From: Entophlyctis helioformis
Taxonomy: Eukaryota > Chytridiomycota > Chytridiomycetes > Chytridiales > Chytriomycetaceae
Assembly (NCBI GenBank): GCA_025526915.1
Contig: JAHLKH010000026.1
Span: 124,001-188,000, forward strand
Length of the DNA: 64,000 nt
Reading direction: 5' to 3'
In this document: one piece after another, positions 12,101 through 26,025 of the stretch
Layout: every line of letters starts with the position of its first letter
Numbering within the stretch: position 1 is the first letter of the stretch
Translations under genes and position numbers: made by a program
The notes under the pieces: generated by a model
What the model was told of the DNA's origin: nothing
What the model saw: the letters and a program-made list of their open reading frames with translations, nothing else
The model's database searches: none

Positions 12101-13839
12101 GGCCAGCCATTGGCAGAATGCATGAACGCGTCCCAGAGTCTCGTCTGTGTCTGTGCGCTTGTCTGCAGATGCAGCAAAAGGCACACCAGCCAATGGGGCT
12201 GAATGGGCGGTGGCGCTGCATGCGTCCTTGACTGCGTCTGAAAAGGCAATGCTGCGAAAGACTGTCTCGCGCATGTCGACGGTGCAGCTTGTAGACGAGA
12301 GCCACGCGCAGTCGGTAGCATTGCAGACCAAGTTAAAGAAGCGCAGTCTATCCCAGAAGCATTGCTGTGAAGGTGCGTTGGTCCGAGTGAATGCGACGAC
12401 CAGCAGGCGATCAGCGTCCGGTACAACCGCGTCGAGAAGCACCTTCGCGGAATCGAGGCGAATGTTGGAGCAAACACAGACGAGTCCACTCCATAGATGA
12501 TCTTCGTTGGATGAGATGGGCCACAAAGGTGCACGGTCCGGAAAGCGAAGCTTGGTGCCATAGATGGAGCGCAGCTGCTCGAATACGTCGGCCAATATTT
12601 GGTTCAGCGCGCTCATCTTGGAGACGTCAATCGGCGTATGGGCATTCTGTATGCTTGTTTGGGCCCAGACACGGACACCTGTGTCGGGATGAAAGCAAAG
12701 AAGGACGATGCCAAGAAAAAGCGGCTCGTGCAGGGCCAGCCGAGACCTTTTCTGGACTGCCATTAGCAGCGAGACGAACGATTGGTTGACCTGGCGGTTC
12801 TGAAGCGAGTCTGGGTGGTCGAGCACCTCGTAGATGGTGAACAGCGCTTGGCGACGCGCAACCTTTTCTGCAGCCGGGTTTGCATGTGCAGCGTCAATGT
12901 TTGCCAGCAGCGTCGCAATGAATGTCGCATGACGACTTCTGTCCCAGTCAATAAGCCGCTGCCGGCTGGTACGTGCATGTACAAAGAGGCGAGACACATG
13001 TGGTGAGCGATGCCAATGATGCTTAATGTCAGCGCTTGGTCGCGAATGACAGACAGAATGACAGCATGACAGCCGAGATCGGGCAGCACTTCGCTTACAA
13101 GTGGTCCAGATCCACATCATGATACTCTGAAGCGTACTTGGCAAAGAAGTGCTCCCGAGCATCTGTGTCGTTGTGTGAGGGCAGCATGTCGTTGGCAGGG
13201 CGACGATCGGTGATGCGTATGCATTCTCCATCATTAGCATGGGGTCCAAAGACGTGCTTGACACGGACATCCAAGCCCATTGGCGCAAAGTACGCACCGT
13301 GATAAGAGTGGATGCAGTCGAGACACGATGCCAGATGGCGAGCCAGGATGTGCTGCACTCGATCGACCTCGGCGTTGGTCTCGGCGAGGCTGAACAGCAG
13401 AATGGCCTCGACAGCAGAATCCGGACACTGGTGGAAGAAGTGCTCATCCACCGGTTGACTGAGCACAAAGGTGCAGAGCTTGTTGAGAAAGTCTGTCGAG
13501 TAGCAGGCAGCAAGCGCAAGCGCAAGCATAGACTCTGCATGGTCAGCGACTGTGCATCTGCATTCCTGAATGTGCCGTCCAAGTGCAGGCGTCGTCCATG
13601 TCGTGCGACACGCTGGACACCGTTGGCATGAACGAACCTGTCCGAAAGACCTCGCTCTGCGGCGACTCGCGGAAACGCTGCAGAGCAACGTACGCACTGT
13701 CGGAATAGACTGTGCCGTATGCGGACAATTCGACTACACTAGCGCCAGTCGGCTTGGTGGCTGGCATCGGTGCATTGCCGGCTGTATCGACGGGTGCATT
13801 GCTTGATGCCTCTGTGTGGTTGCCATTGCCCGCTGACAT
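6131..13839 (-). CDS. SEN1: Sen1/senataxin superfamily 1 RNA/DNA helicase (contains frame breaks)
   Basis: A multi-exon minus-strand gene. N-terminal exons (13099 and above; 12965-11781; about 11685-10300) carry the helical Sen1 N-domain, then a Q-rich linker. The helicase core reads TAIAAAIEQRSGFVLIQGPPG with GTGKTKT (Walker A near 9100-9160), AEADVVLTTLSGAGHD, VIIDEACQSVELS (8198-8160), DPNQLPPT, SIQYRMHP, VDGFQGQEKDIIILSCVRAS and NVALTRARHSL, the superfamily 1B motifs in order. Exons here are 8675-8285, 8198-8111, 8019-7905, 7794-7533, 7408-7390, 7319-7225, 7145-7082, 6932-6904, 6814-6692 and 6598-6131, the last a basic RS/RG-rich tail. Sen1 unwinds R-loops and terminates short Pol II transcripts. 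Single-base breaks lie near 8555, 8312 and in the linker near 10300-10380. The start is uncertain: an ATG at 13839 requires a shift near 13620; otherwise an ATG near 13530 begins MLALALAACYSTDF. Confidence 0.85.
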
Positions 13840-14241
13840 GAACCAGATGTTCGACCTAAAATTGGAAACCACTGCCGACGCTCGATTGATGGCTGCCACG
13901 CAGGACGGGTATGCGTTCTGCAGCGAGATACGCGCAGCTGCACGGCTCCTAGCCACAGACCATGTGAGCCAACAGCGTACACTGCCTTTGGCTGCCTTTG
14001 GCTGCGTGTCGCTGCTCCACGCCACGTGGATGCTTGACACGACAACGCAGAACGAGCCTGGCAGGTATCTAACCAACACAACATCCTCAACATCGCCGTC
14101 GCCCCATTCCCTCGGCTTGCTGTCTTGGAACTGTCAGGCGTTTGCCGCCTCGTACAAATACGAAGAATGCTGGGAAACTCTTCTCGCAGCACTGTCCTCG
14201 CACGAACCAACGCTGCGTCTCCTTGGTCTCAAGGGCTCGAG
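13840..14241. promoter_or_regulatory. Divergent promoter between SEN1 and the ciliary ASH-repeat gene
   Basis: About 400 bases between the two chosen start codons. Open frames exist on both strands but none resembles a known protein. If SEN1 starts at 13530 the promoter widens by about 300 bases. I see no clear named binding site. Confidence 0.45.
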
Positions 14242-17200
14242 ATGAACTCGAATGGGCTTCACCGCACTGTCACGTCGTTGGCGACGCGTTCTCGTCTCGT
14301 CACCAGCCTGATTGATCTTGTCTCTGGCTCAGAGGTCTGTCCGTGATGATTAATGTGCTTTGCTTGAATGTGTGGCATGCGTGGACGCAAGCACTTGGAA
14401 CGTATGCAAGCATCAAGCGGTTGATGCTAACTTGCATCTGCTGGCCCTGCTATCTGGTAGGAATCGGCTGAAAGAGACCTGGCGGCACGCATGCTTGGCT
14501 CTGCTGTGCAGATTATGCTTGCGCCAGACTTTCCCCGCCGTCTTCGCAAGCTTGCCTTTGACTCTGTGGTAATCCAGTTTCTGGTCCTTTTTCCGGCAAA
14601 CCACTCGTCGCTCAGCACCCCAGAAGTGCCCTACTTTGGGATCCGCACAGTCGTCAGTCCGCAGACCTTCCAGTCCAGAATCGCGTTCATCAACGCTCTG
14701 TCGCGCTTCCTGCAAACGCCCGAAGCCAGCTCGCCCGCCTTTATGGCCTATTTTGACGAGCTGTTCGCGGCGATCCTGTCATCAGGCGCACATCATCTGC
14801 TCGTTGCGGCAGCCGTGCAAGCTCTCTCAACTCAGCTTCCGGTCACCAATCGCAACCGACTGAGGGTCGAACGGTACTTTCGCGATCCAATCTTTCTTCT
14901 GGCAGCCCCAAGCGAGAGCCGATGGCTCCTGGCATGACGAGCGATGCCGACCCGTTTGCCAAAAGCTTCAACAGCAGCAGCCTGAACGCCAGTGCGCGTC
15001 GCAGAAGCAGCTCGCACGACCTCGTCACGCGCAGTCGCAATTCCAACACCACCATTCCGGGACATGGCGACCTTGGACTGCATCCACTGTTGGTCAGGAG
15101 CCTCCATATGTTTTGGTCTACCTGGTACTCGCGGCCCTCGGATGCCGCGATCCTGTGCATCAATCCCAACCCCTTGGATGCATTGCCACGTCTCGAGTCG
15201 GGATTCGTCAACCGTAGAAAGGCAATCCTCAACGTGCCGGTTGGGAAGGGCAGCCGAGTGACGCTCAATGACGTGTCCGACCAAGAAAGAATGGCGGCTA
15301 TTGCAAGCCTCAACATGAGGCCATACATTGCACAGGATGCGCCACCAATGGTTGTCGACTTTTTTGGATCGACTCCACCGAGTCTGCCAGGTAAAGAGCA
15401 ACACACCACTGCGCCTCATCAAAACGCTTCCATTCGGGCGATTGTCAACACTGGACTGCACCGGATGACCGTTTGCCAGATCGATTATTGACTCGATCGT
15501 GTGTCTGTGTGTGTTCTTGGCTGGCTGGCTGGCTGGCTTGCAGTGTGCTTGGATCCCGGCGAGGAGCTCGACATCCATTTTCCTCCCGGCGGCATTGACC
15601 CGCCGAGAGCATCCGTGCTCAGTCTAAATCTCAAGCCTCCGATCATCGAGTTCAACTCTGGGCCGTTCACCTTTGACTCATTCCTCGAGAACATGTCGCT
15701 TCAGCAAGACATGCCGTTCTGCATCCAGGTGTTCCCGCCGCAGTTTTTCCGCGTCACGCCTGCCTTTGGAATTGTTGGACGTGGCGAATCCATTCCGATC
15801 CACATCCAGTTCTATCCAAAGCCATGCATGTACCGCAAGACACCCGAGATCCGCGGCTTCTTACGGATCAGAGGCATGGATGGATTCCCTGTCGAGCGTG
15901 TCTCGCTTGTGGCATACAACACGCCGTCTGTCAAGGTTACGCCTGCACGTCTCGACTTTGGCTTCTGTCCAAAAGGCGAAACGCGCATTGCGGCGTTCAG
16001 TCTCACGAACGTGCTGTCCGTTGAATGTCCCGTTGTCATGATTATCAACCCGGCCGTGGCAACAGGAGCATTTCACTTGTCTCACACGCAAGTCATGCTT
16101 GCACCAAGAGAACGGCGTACAATAACGATAAAATTCCACTCGGGCGATGCAGAGGGGCTCTTGGAAGACGAGCTTATACTCGTGTCCTTTGGGTCCGACT
16201 TGAATCGCCTTCCTCTCTCCGCCATGTGCTCCAACTCTCTCCGCGTACTGGAGCGCAAGATCGACTTTGGACCAACCGACATCTATTTTTCGTCCGTCGA
16301 GAAAAAGGTCCATCTCTTCAACCTCGATCCCACACGCTCGCTGCCCGTCTCTTTCCAGCCAAGCTCCCGCGAAATCGTCGTCAATAACCACGAGCCTGTT
16401 ATTCTCAAGCCAAGCGAAGAGTGCGCTGTGCCGGTCGAGTTCACATCTGCACTGAGTGGAATACGGCAGGAGCACGTCATGGTGTATGCGCCGAATGCTC
16501 CGCCTGTTCAGATCGACATGGCGGCATTTTCGGGTCCATTGGCCATCATGCCAATCTTTGAAGACATTTACTTTCCGCCGACATCGCTTGGTGTTGGTGT
16601 CACGGCGCGCATTCCCGTTACCAACATTGGGACGTCCAATGCGCATATCATTGTCACCGTGGCGACGGGCTATCCTATCCGCATACATGCGATGGAAAGT
16701 GACTATTCAAATCGCAGGCTCAACGTACCCAACGTTGTCGTCGAGTCAAAGCCCTATGAGGCCAATGGTCAGGAAGGACTGTACATCACCCTCAGCAATC
16801 GGATGACGATCACCATCGAAATCGAGTTCAAGTGCACCACCCCAGGCTTTTTCAAGATCCCACTCGTGACTCAGCTCGTCAAGCCCAAGAAACTCGACGT
16901 GGCGACTCACAACATGTTCTTTATTGTAGTGAATGACGAAGTGCTGTCTGCGCCAAAAGCTCTGCAGACATTCAGGCAGTTCTCGCGTATGCCGTTTGTG
17001 CAGACAGTGACTCCCATCACGGCGTTCAAGCAGCCTGCTCCACAGCCGACAGTAGGCCCAACGCCCAAGACACCAAGATCAAACGCCTCGGAGGTCTTCC
17101 AGCTGTTTCCAAACCCTCAAATGATCTTTGGCTCGACATCGCCATCACGCCCGTACGAAACGATGGAGTTTGTGACGCTTTCCAACACGACGAATGAGGT

Positions 17201-20200
17201 GCAGCGGTACCACCTCGTGATCTCGCATCACTTTGTAACGGATGTCCCACTCGAGGGGGACTTGCCAGCCAACGCCAGCATGGACATTCCCATCCGCATT
17301 GACCCCTCCTTGTACGTGACACCAGAAACCAAGCATTTCATGGCAATGGGTGCCATCTCGGTTCTCGATGCCAACTTCAATCAGCCTGGCATGATAAGCG
17401 CGCAGCTTACAGGCGTCATGGACGATCTGATCTGGCTCGAGTCGAGAGAAGGCACCAAAGTCATCAAGTTTCCAAGCACGCGTGTCATGGAGATCCAGGC
17501 TCGAAAGTTGGTGATCCGAAACAAGTCGCCTCTCGATCTTGTCTGGGAAGCCAGTCTGGTGCATGCAACGCCAGCCGATATTGCCGATTTGAGCAAGGAC
17601 GGCAAGGCAGCCGTTGGTGCTTCGTCGACAGCTCAGCCGCAGTCAACGGACGGCTGGCTCCCATTTGCCCTGTCTGTGACCAAGGTCAACCTGAAGCCGT
17701 TTGAATACTGCGTCATTGATGTCAGCTTCACATCAAACGTCACGGGCGACTTCAAGTGCAAGCTCGGCATGTCTTATGTCGATCCGGTCGAGCACCTCGA
17801 AGACCACAATCAGACGGAGAAACGCGTTCGCCAAAAGCGACAACTGGGACCATGGCTGCTTGAATGCTCGGTTGGGAGCCCAGACGTGGGGCATTTGCCA
17901 GAGTACTTCAACTTTGGCGATGTCTCTATCGCCGACAAGGTCGAGAGGCCTCTGGCACTGGTGAACAACCAGCCCTTGACTGCAGATATTGCCTTTGCTC
18001 CTCTGCAGGCCAGCCTTCCGTCACGACAGAAGCTGTCAGTCACGCCAAAGACAAAGCTGGAGATGGGCATCACATTTGCCCCACCAAGAAACACATACTT
18101 TGCTGAACTGCTGGCGTTCTCCTCATCAGGCGTGACTCATTCGATTCCGATTCTTGGATATGGCGGCGTGTTCGGCATTGACTCCAACCTCGCGCGGCCA
18201 TTCCAGCTGACCTCGTCCAAGCTCGGCGTGTCCAAGGATGCCGTTCCGCCAGCAGCAGAATCCACCATTGACTTTGGCCTCGTCAATATGCAGGTCCCCA
18301 AAACCAAGGTCTTTCTGATCACAAACACAGGCACACTGGACTTGACATTGCTGGGTCTTGTGTCTGGAGATGAGCGGCATCTGACGTGGGAGCCATTGGA
18401 AGAACCCGATGATGCTCTTGCGCCGCGCGACACGGAACCAGTCTTTGGTCGTGAGAAGGCAGACGTGCTCGAGGTCGACTGGGATGAGGCCGATTGGCGT
18501 GCCGAGCAAGAAACATATCTAAGAAACGCTGGTGGAGGTGGCGACATTGCTCGCTATGGCAGCCTCACAACGGCCATGGCGTCCATGCAGCAGCAATCCG
18601 GACAAAGTGGCGCCACAGGTGTCAAGGGTCAGCGGCGCGGCAAGAATGGAAACGCAGTCTCGAAGAGCTCGCATGCCTACCTGTTTCCTTTGCGCATCCC
18701 ACCCTTCCAATCGCTGCGATTGTCGCTCAAGTTCAGTGGCACAGACAAGGTGCGTTTACCACTCCAATATGCATCCGCTGGACTATGCGAAAGAGCGACT
18801 CTGACACTTTGTTGCTGTACGTTCTACAGGGTGACTTTTCTTGCCCATTGCGACTCGAGGTGGACAAGAACCGCGAAGAGGCAACGAGCTTTGTGTGGTG
18901 GATCAAGGGCTCGCTGCAACCGCCGCTGCATCTTTGGGAGAAGAAGATCGACTTTGGGATCCGCGCAGTGCACATCCAGCATGTACGTCAAACAAGGGTT
19001 GCTTGCAGATGTTGTTTGCCATGCATGCTTACAGTCTTGACAGAAATCGCAAGTGAGATTCACAAACACGGGGACGCAGCCACTTTCTTGGCGACTCGAA
19101 TACTGCGGAACCCGCCACGTTCCAGTGGCCAAATACGATCCGCCGCCCCTTCCCAGAGACAAGGCATCCATTCCCAACGCAATCATGATCTATCCTGACA
19201 AGGCAAGCTCAAACCGGGCACAACACAAACCGTGGACATCACATACACACCCAACATTGCGCAGTACGATATATTTGCAACGTACAAGTTGTTCACCGAG
19301 GACTTTGCCGAGTCCGCCATCCAGATCCACGGCACTGGTGCATCAAGCCGACTCATGATTGATTCAACCGTGCTCAATTTCGGCACCCTTCGCGTCGGAA
19401 CACCAAAGGTCCTCAAGCTTGCCCTACACAACAAGGGAATTCTTCCGCTCAAGTTCTTCATTGAGAGCTCTCACACGCAGTTCCACGCAGATCCAGAGCA
19501 AGGTGCACTCGAGGCCGATGGGCGAACCGAACTCGTGGTCAAGTTCCTTCCAAAGGCAGTTGGAAGCCTCAGGGCAAACATCAAGATCACGTCGATATCA
19601 GATGAAGGCCATCAAAAGATGCCGATCACGGTCCTGCTGTCGGGAACGGGCAGCTATCCTGAGCTCGTAGTTCTCACGCGCGTTGTAGAGTTTGGCACAG
19701 CGCTCTTCAAGAATCCCAACCGGCGCGTCATTCGCGTTCAAAACAAAGGGGCTGCAGAGGCACACGTTGTGTTCAGCTGCTTCCATCCCGACATCGCGCT
19801 CGAGACTGGGGGTCGCGGCGGACTTATCATCGAGCCACGCGAAACAAAGGATCTTGTGATTGTCTACACTCCTCAGATCGTCGAGAGACTGGACGCCAAG
19901 GCATTCATGCGGTCATCTGATGCACGTGGTGACAACTTTATGATCACTCTCAAGGGCACAGTTGGAATCCCTCGCCTGACCATCACACCATTCGACGCAC
20001 TCGACAGCCTTGACTTTGGCGTGATGAGGCTCAACAAGGTATACAAGAAAACGTTCAAGATCAGCAACGACGGCAACATTTTTCTTAACTTCAAGGTTCA
20101 GCTCGAAACCGTCTCCCAGAACCAAGTCCCAGTTGAGGTGGACATTGACAATCCCGTCCGCCGTCCTGTACAAAATGCGCCTCCGCCGCTGACGGTCGAA

Positions 20201-23200
20201 CCACATGCCGGGACTCTTGGTGTGGGAGAGGAGGCAACCATGGTCATCACATTTGCACCGACCATGCTGGTTGAATACGAGTACAAGATCACGTTGGTCT
20301 ACGACTTCCAGAGCTTTGTCGGTGTTATCAAGGGCGTCGGTGGGCGAGCCATGCTCAAGCTCGATTCCCCACTCAAGGCGGTCGACTTTGGTGTCTCGCG
20401 TCTTAACCGGACGTACGTCAAGATTGTGTCGCTGTCGAATCGCGGCAACCTTGGGTTCCGCTATCATGTTCGTCCGGAACCCGAAGACGGCAATTGGGAC
20501 GTGTACGACAGCGAGTTGGCACAGCTAGCAATCCTCGAGTCCAAGAGTCGGCCAGAGACTGGACATGGGCTTGATTTGCAGCCGCTGGCGGGGGGAACCA
20601 TCTCGGGTCTTATGGGCGAAGAACCATTCTGGCTCGAGTACCTTGCCAAACATGGCATTCGTGTTCTCAATGCCGACGGCTACTGCCCCGCACACGCAAA
20701 ACTCAATCTCATTGTTGAGTTTGAGCCCAAGGCAGCAGGATCTGTACTCAAACCCATGCGTGTATACTTTGGGGACCATTTCGAGGCGTTTGACATATCT
20801 GGATGCGGTGCAAGTCCAAAACTGCACATACGAGACGCCAAGGGAGGCCAGATCATTTCGGTGGATTCCAGTCCCCAAATCAACATTGGTGTGCATCCCG
20901 TCAATTCGGTGTACACGCATCTGCTTGAGCTCGTCAACGACGGCGCGTTTGGCATTGATTACCTTGTTCAACCGATGAGCAATGCCGAGTTTGACGTGTT
21001 TCCTCTCCGCGGATTCATCGAAGCGGGAACCTCGGCGACACTCAAGGTGTTCTTCCAACCAAACTCGGAAAACCTGTTCCACACAACGTTCAAGATGCTT
21101 TGGGAGGGCAAATCGTTGACTGCGCAGATTGTCGGCAATGGCGGACTTGGCCGCTTGGAAGTATCATACTTGGACGACAAGGACGTACTTCTCAAAGGTC
21201 TCGACTTTGGTATGGTGCCGTTCAACAGCGCGTGCGAAAAGCGTTTCCACTTGCTCAACTTGGGCATGGTCGGAGTAACTGCCGTGGTCGAGTCGAAAAC
21301 GAAGAGTACACCATCACGCAGTTTGGCGAGCCATTTGCAGTTGACGAAGTCAAGAAGCCTCGGCCATCTCCAAAGGGTCTGATCTTCAGCTGGTACAATG
21401 TCGTCAAGACGGTTTTGCCGCCTAATCGCGCCGTTGAGTTTGGTGCACGATTCCTTGCCCGCAGCGCCACTACATCGGTCGGCAACATCACCATCCGGTC
21501 AGAGTGTGGCAGTCTGATGATTCCTGTCAAGGGTAAAGGCGGCACGATTGCGCTGTCGCACAGAGGCGATCTGGACTTTGGCGACATCTCGTGCAACTAC
21601 ACGTACACACGCAAGATCACTATCGTTAATGGAGGCTCAATTCCGTCGCAACTCGCTGTCGAATGGCTCGTTGTTGGACACTCTACCGAGCACGCATCGT
21701 CAACCGTCAAACTCACAGAAAACTACACGCCGCTCGATCCGCGTTCTGGATGGGCTCGCCTACATTACCTCCGCGAAAAGGGCATTGCGGACATGAAGAA
21801 GCAGCTCGTGGCAAAAGAGTACTGGGCCCTTGTCATGCTCATGGTCAAAAAATCAGCCGTTAAAGAGTCGGACATGGGCCGAGCAAGCTACATTGGGGGG
21901 CGCTTTTCGGATGCAAGTATTGGAATGGGCATGTCGGCAGCGATAGGCGCATCGTCATCAACAGCAGCCGGCGCAATGGGTATCAACGGCCCAGGCACGG
22001 CCTCTGGTTTTGGTGCTAACGGCTCGGTGTCAGGTGCGGGCCACGGCGGGCACAGCCGCCTTGCCATGGTTGTGCCCTCATTTGCAGGTGTGGCCAGCAA
22101 GCGTGCAGCACCTGCATTCTCCATGCACTTCAAACGGCGACAAATGTTCTACCACTTGATCACATCGACGCAGCTCACAAGCCAGTCGACGACGCGTGTG
22201 AGACCATATGTCAAAGTCGACCCACCGATATCTTTGCTTCCAAGCTACGGTGAAACAACGTTTTCGATTGAGCTTCATCTGGCAACCGAAGACACGTTTC
22301 TGGCAACTCTGATTGTGAGATCGGATGTGCCCAACACACCCGTACACGAGATTTCCTTGACAGCAACCCCAAAGATTGTCAACATTATCTGCGACGACAC
22401 CCGTATGCTCAACTTCTATCGGCAACCTCTCGGCGAGACCGAGTATATCACGCGATCGTTTACAAACGTGGGCCACAAGGACATTGCGTTCAGGTTCATC
22501 AACAACAACGTCGGATTGACCATTGTCCCAAGCAAGGGTAACCTCAAAGTTGGGCAAACAGTGTCGGTCACGTTTGCGTTCAAGCCACTGGACGAATCAA
22601 TCCAGAATTCGGATGTCACGTTTGAGCCCAATTGTTCCCAGCACATTCGGTTCAGAATGTATGGCGGCGGAGGCTACGCCAAGGCATCGCTTGCGCGGTA
22701 TCGCCGCTTTGATTTCGGCCACTGCATGATCGGCAAAGACACCATTTCGTTTTTGCCCATCACCAACGAGGGCAACGCCATTCTGCATCTGACTCGGTTT
22801 GAGATTGTCGAGACAGACACCTTCTTCCGTGGAAAAGACTGGCCGGATGCGCGCATATCGCTGTTTCCTGGAAAGACGTACAATCTGCCGCTTGTGTTTA
22901 ACCCGCACGAAGAGAATCCCGCGCCAGGACGGTTGATTGTTGGTACCAATGCCGAAACATACGAGATCGAGCTGATTGGTCTTGGCCGCGAAGCAGTTTT
23001 GATCGTGTCCAAAGTGGCGTTGGAATTCTCAGAGTGTCTGATTGGCAATTCGTACGAGCAGAAGCTGGGACTCAAGAATATCGGCGATGTCAACTATCCG
23101 GTCACCTTTCAACTGGAGAAGGAGTTCCCCGATCTGGAGTTTTATCCGTCGTCACTGGTTATTGATCCATTTAGCGAAAGTTTTGTTGCAATCACATACA

Positions 23201-25993
23201 CACCGTCGCACGAGACAAAGACAACGGTGGTGTTCTCGGTGTCGTCGCCGTACAGTACGCACAAGGTTCCAGTTATGGTGCACGCTGGCGTTGCCACGCT
23301 CGAGTTCAACTCACTTGAGCTCGATTTCGGCATGTTTGAGCGGACAACTCGACCTGCCATCACGTTGGCCATCAAAAATACTGGCACTGTGCGCACATCG
23401 TATCATGTTAAAGATACGATCAAGCCGTCCATGTTCCAGATCACCCCTGCACGTGGCATGCTGACGCCCGGCAAGACAGTCGACATCAAGATCACGCACA
23501 CCAAGCACGAGGTCGCGCAATTCGAAGAGCGACTGATTGTCAAAACCGACTTGATCGACAAGCTTTACCACGTCAAGGTTCGCGGTCAGTGCGAAGAAAC
23601 AGTCTTGCATCCTGACGAGTTTTCTTTGATCAGCATGGGCATCTGTCCTGTTCTCGAGACAACCACCAAGCCTCTGGTTTTCAGAAACCATGGCCGATTC
23701 CCCTTGGACTTTTCCATCAAGGCTGCGTATCCCCTCAAGGTGTTCCCGACGCAGGGCCAAGTCATGGGCGAAGAGTCGGGCATGGTCAGCATCCAGTGGA
23801 ACCCGTCTGGTGGATATGAGCTGCGCACGCAGATCCAGATGGTCACCAACATTGGCAAGTTCCAGATTATCGTGCGCGGCAAGGCCATGTTCCCAGAGAT
23901 CCACGTCAACAACATGTACCTCGACTTTGGTGTGTGTGCCGTCGCGTACACATACCGTGAGTCGTTCCAGATTGAGAACAAGGGCAAAGTTCCTGTCCAC
24001 TTTACGATCCCGCCGTGCAAAGAGAGCAGCTATGCAACGTCTATTGGGAACGGCGTCCTTGCACCAAAGGAGACCATACCGGTCGATGTTTACTTTACAC
24101 CAGCGTCGATTGGCAAGCTCACAAGCAGCGTCATGGTGGAATGCAAAGGAATCCACTACAAGGAAATCGTGGTCGTGGGTGTCGGTGGCCAGATGAAGGT
24201 GGAAGTTCATCCAAAAAGCATCAATGTTGGTACGTTTGTTTCCCGTCTTTGTTTCCTTGAAAGAGCAATGTTAATGCCGTTTCTTTGAATAATAGGTCGC
24301 TGTCCGTTTGGTCTTCGGATCTACGAGACCATATCCATTGCAAACGGCGGCGACGTTGCGCTTTATGTGGACTTTTCGCCGACTGAGCTTGAGCAGGGCG
24401 ACTGCCAGATCATGGTGCCAGACACGGTCACCATTGGGCCAAAGCGCAGTGCCAAATGCATCATTGGATTTGCCGCCTCAGTCGTCGGGCACTTTTCAGC
24501 CAAGCTGCAGTTCAACACCAAGGAGCAGTCGTTCTGCATCCCAATCTCAGGCGTCGGCGTCAAGATTGTTCTCACGGGTCGCAGCAAGCAAATCCTTGAG
24601 AGCGAGCAGCTCTGGTCTGTCAAGGATATTCACCCATTCCATGTCGAGCCAGACATGCAGCCGCTAGACTTTTGCATCTACCGCATGCATCGCAAGTTTA
24701 TGCTGGACACGAGGATCACACAGCTTATCTCGCAGCTGTTCTTTATGCATCGAAGGTTGGACGAAGAAGGCAGTATGTCGGACTCCATGAGCGGCACAGG
24801 TGCACAAGGACAGCGACGCGTTTCCCGTGGTATTCCACCGCTGCTGCTGGCACAACCCTCAACGGCATCACAAGAAGTGACGGCAACGGCAGCCATTCTA
24901 CCAGGCGAACCACCATTGGGTCAACATGCAGGCCAAGAGCAAATTGTCGAACAAGAGCCACTGCCAAGTACCGATGCTTCTGCTGGCTCCCATGCGGCGG
25001 TACCAGCACCGGCACCCGCCATCTTGGACAGCCCACGAGCACCTGATGCGCTTCCAAGTGTGGCTACAGACGTTTCAACCTTACCAGGACTGGATGACAC
25101 GAAACAGGCAGCCGCTGATCCTGTGCCACAGATGGCGAACGGGACTGCAGACTTACCGCCGTTGCCAGTAGCAGATGCAGTGCTGCCAGCTGCAGTTGAA
25201 TCTGTTGCAGAATCGGTCGTCAGCGTCATTCTTGGTGACGGGATTGTCCCCGTCGTTACTGCCCAAGAGGAGGCCGTTGATCAACTCCTTGCTATCGCAC
25301 GCCCACAATCGGGGATGGCTGATCGCGCCGAGGCCCCTGGCGCACTTGATGCAAGCATGGCAGTCTCACCACAGCAGCACGATGCTAAAGAGGTCGATCT
25401 TTCTTCATCTGCATCTCGGCAACCCTTGGCTTCCTCAGCCAGAATGCAGGTGGAGACCAAGTCACCGGCGATCCAGAAACGCGAGCAGCTAATGAGCACT
25501 CTTGAGCACCTGTCTTCTCTGGCTCACGTCGAAGTGGCCGAGATTGACGCTGTGTTTGATGAGGTTTGTGACTTTGGCTGTTGCATTGGTGGCGGTACGC
25601 TTAGCCTCGGGTACTGATCTGGTTGCCAATGCAGTTCATCTCGGTCAAGGATCAAGAGTATTCACCGGTTGAGCCGTCCCATGACCTGATTGTGCATAAC
25701 GTTATTGATTATGGCCGGCTCAAGGTATGAATGTGGATTGTTTGGGCATCATCTACGCGCTTGGACTGACTCGAATGCGTTTGTATGTGATGCGATGGAT
25801 GGACTTGCTATTCTCAAGATATTTGAGCTTGACATCGAACCTATTCTGATTGACCAGGAGCCCTCGACAGAAATTGACTTTTCGATCCTCACAAGCCGGC
25901 CGCCGCCATTTGGACGCGAAGAATCGGTAGGCTTTTGCCTGGCTGAACGCAGATGCGTCTTGGGCGTGAATAGCTGACTGATCGAGATGCTAC

Positions 25994-26025
<32 letters not shown>

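Noticed and set aside
13712..14245. Plus-strand open frame of 177 residues upstream of the ciliary gene
   Set aside because: It ends in a stop before the first convincing exon and overlaps the probable SEN1 N-terminus; the ATG at 14242 gives a clean splice into the next exon.
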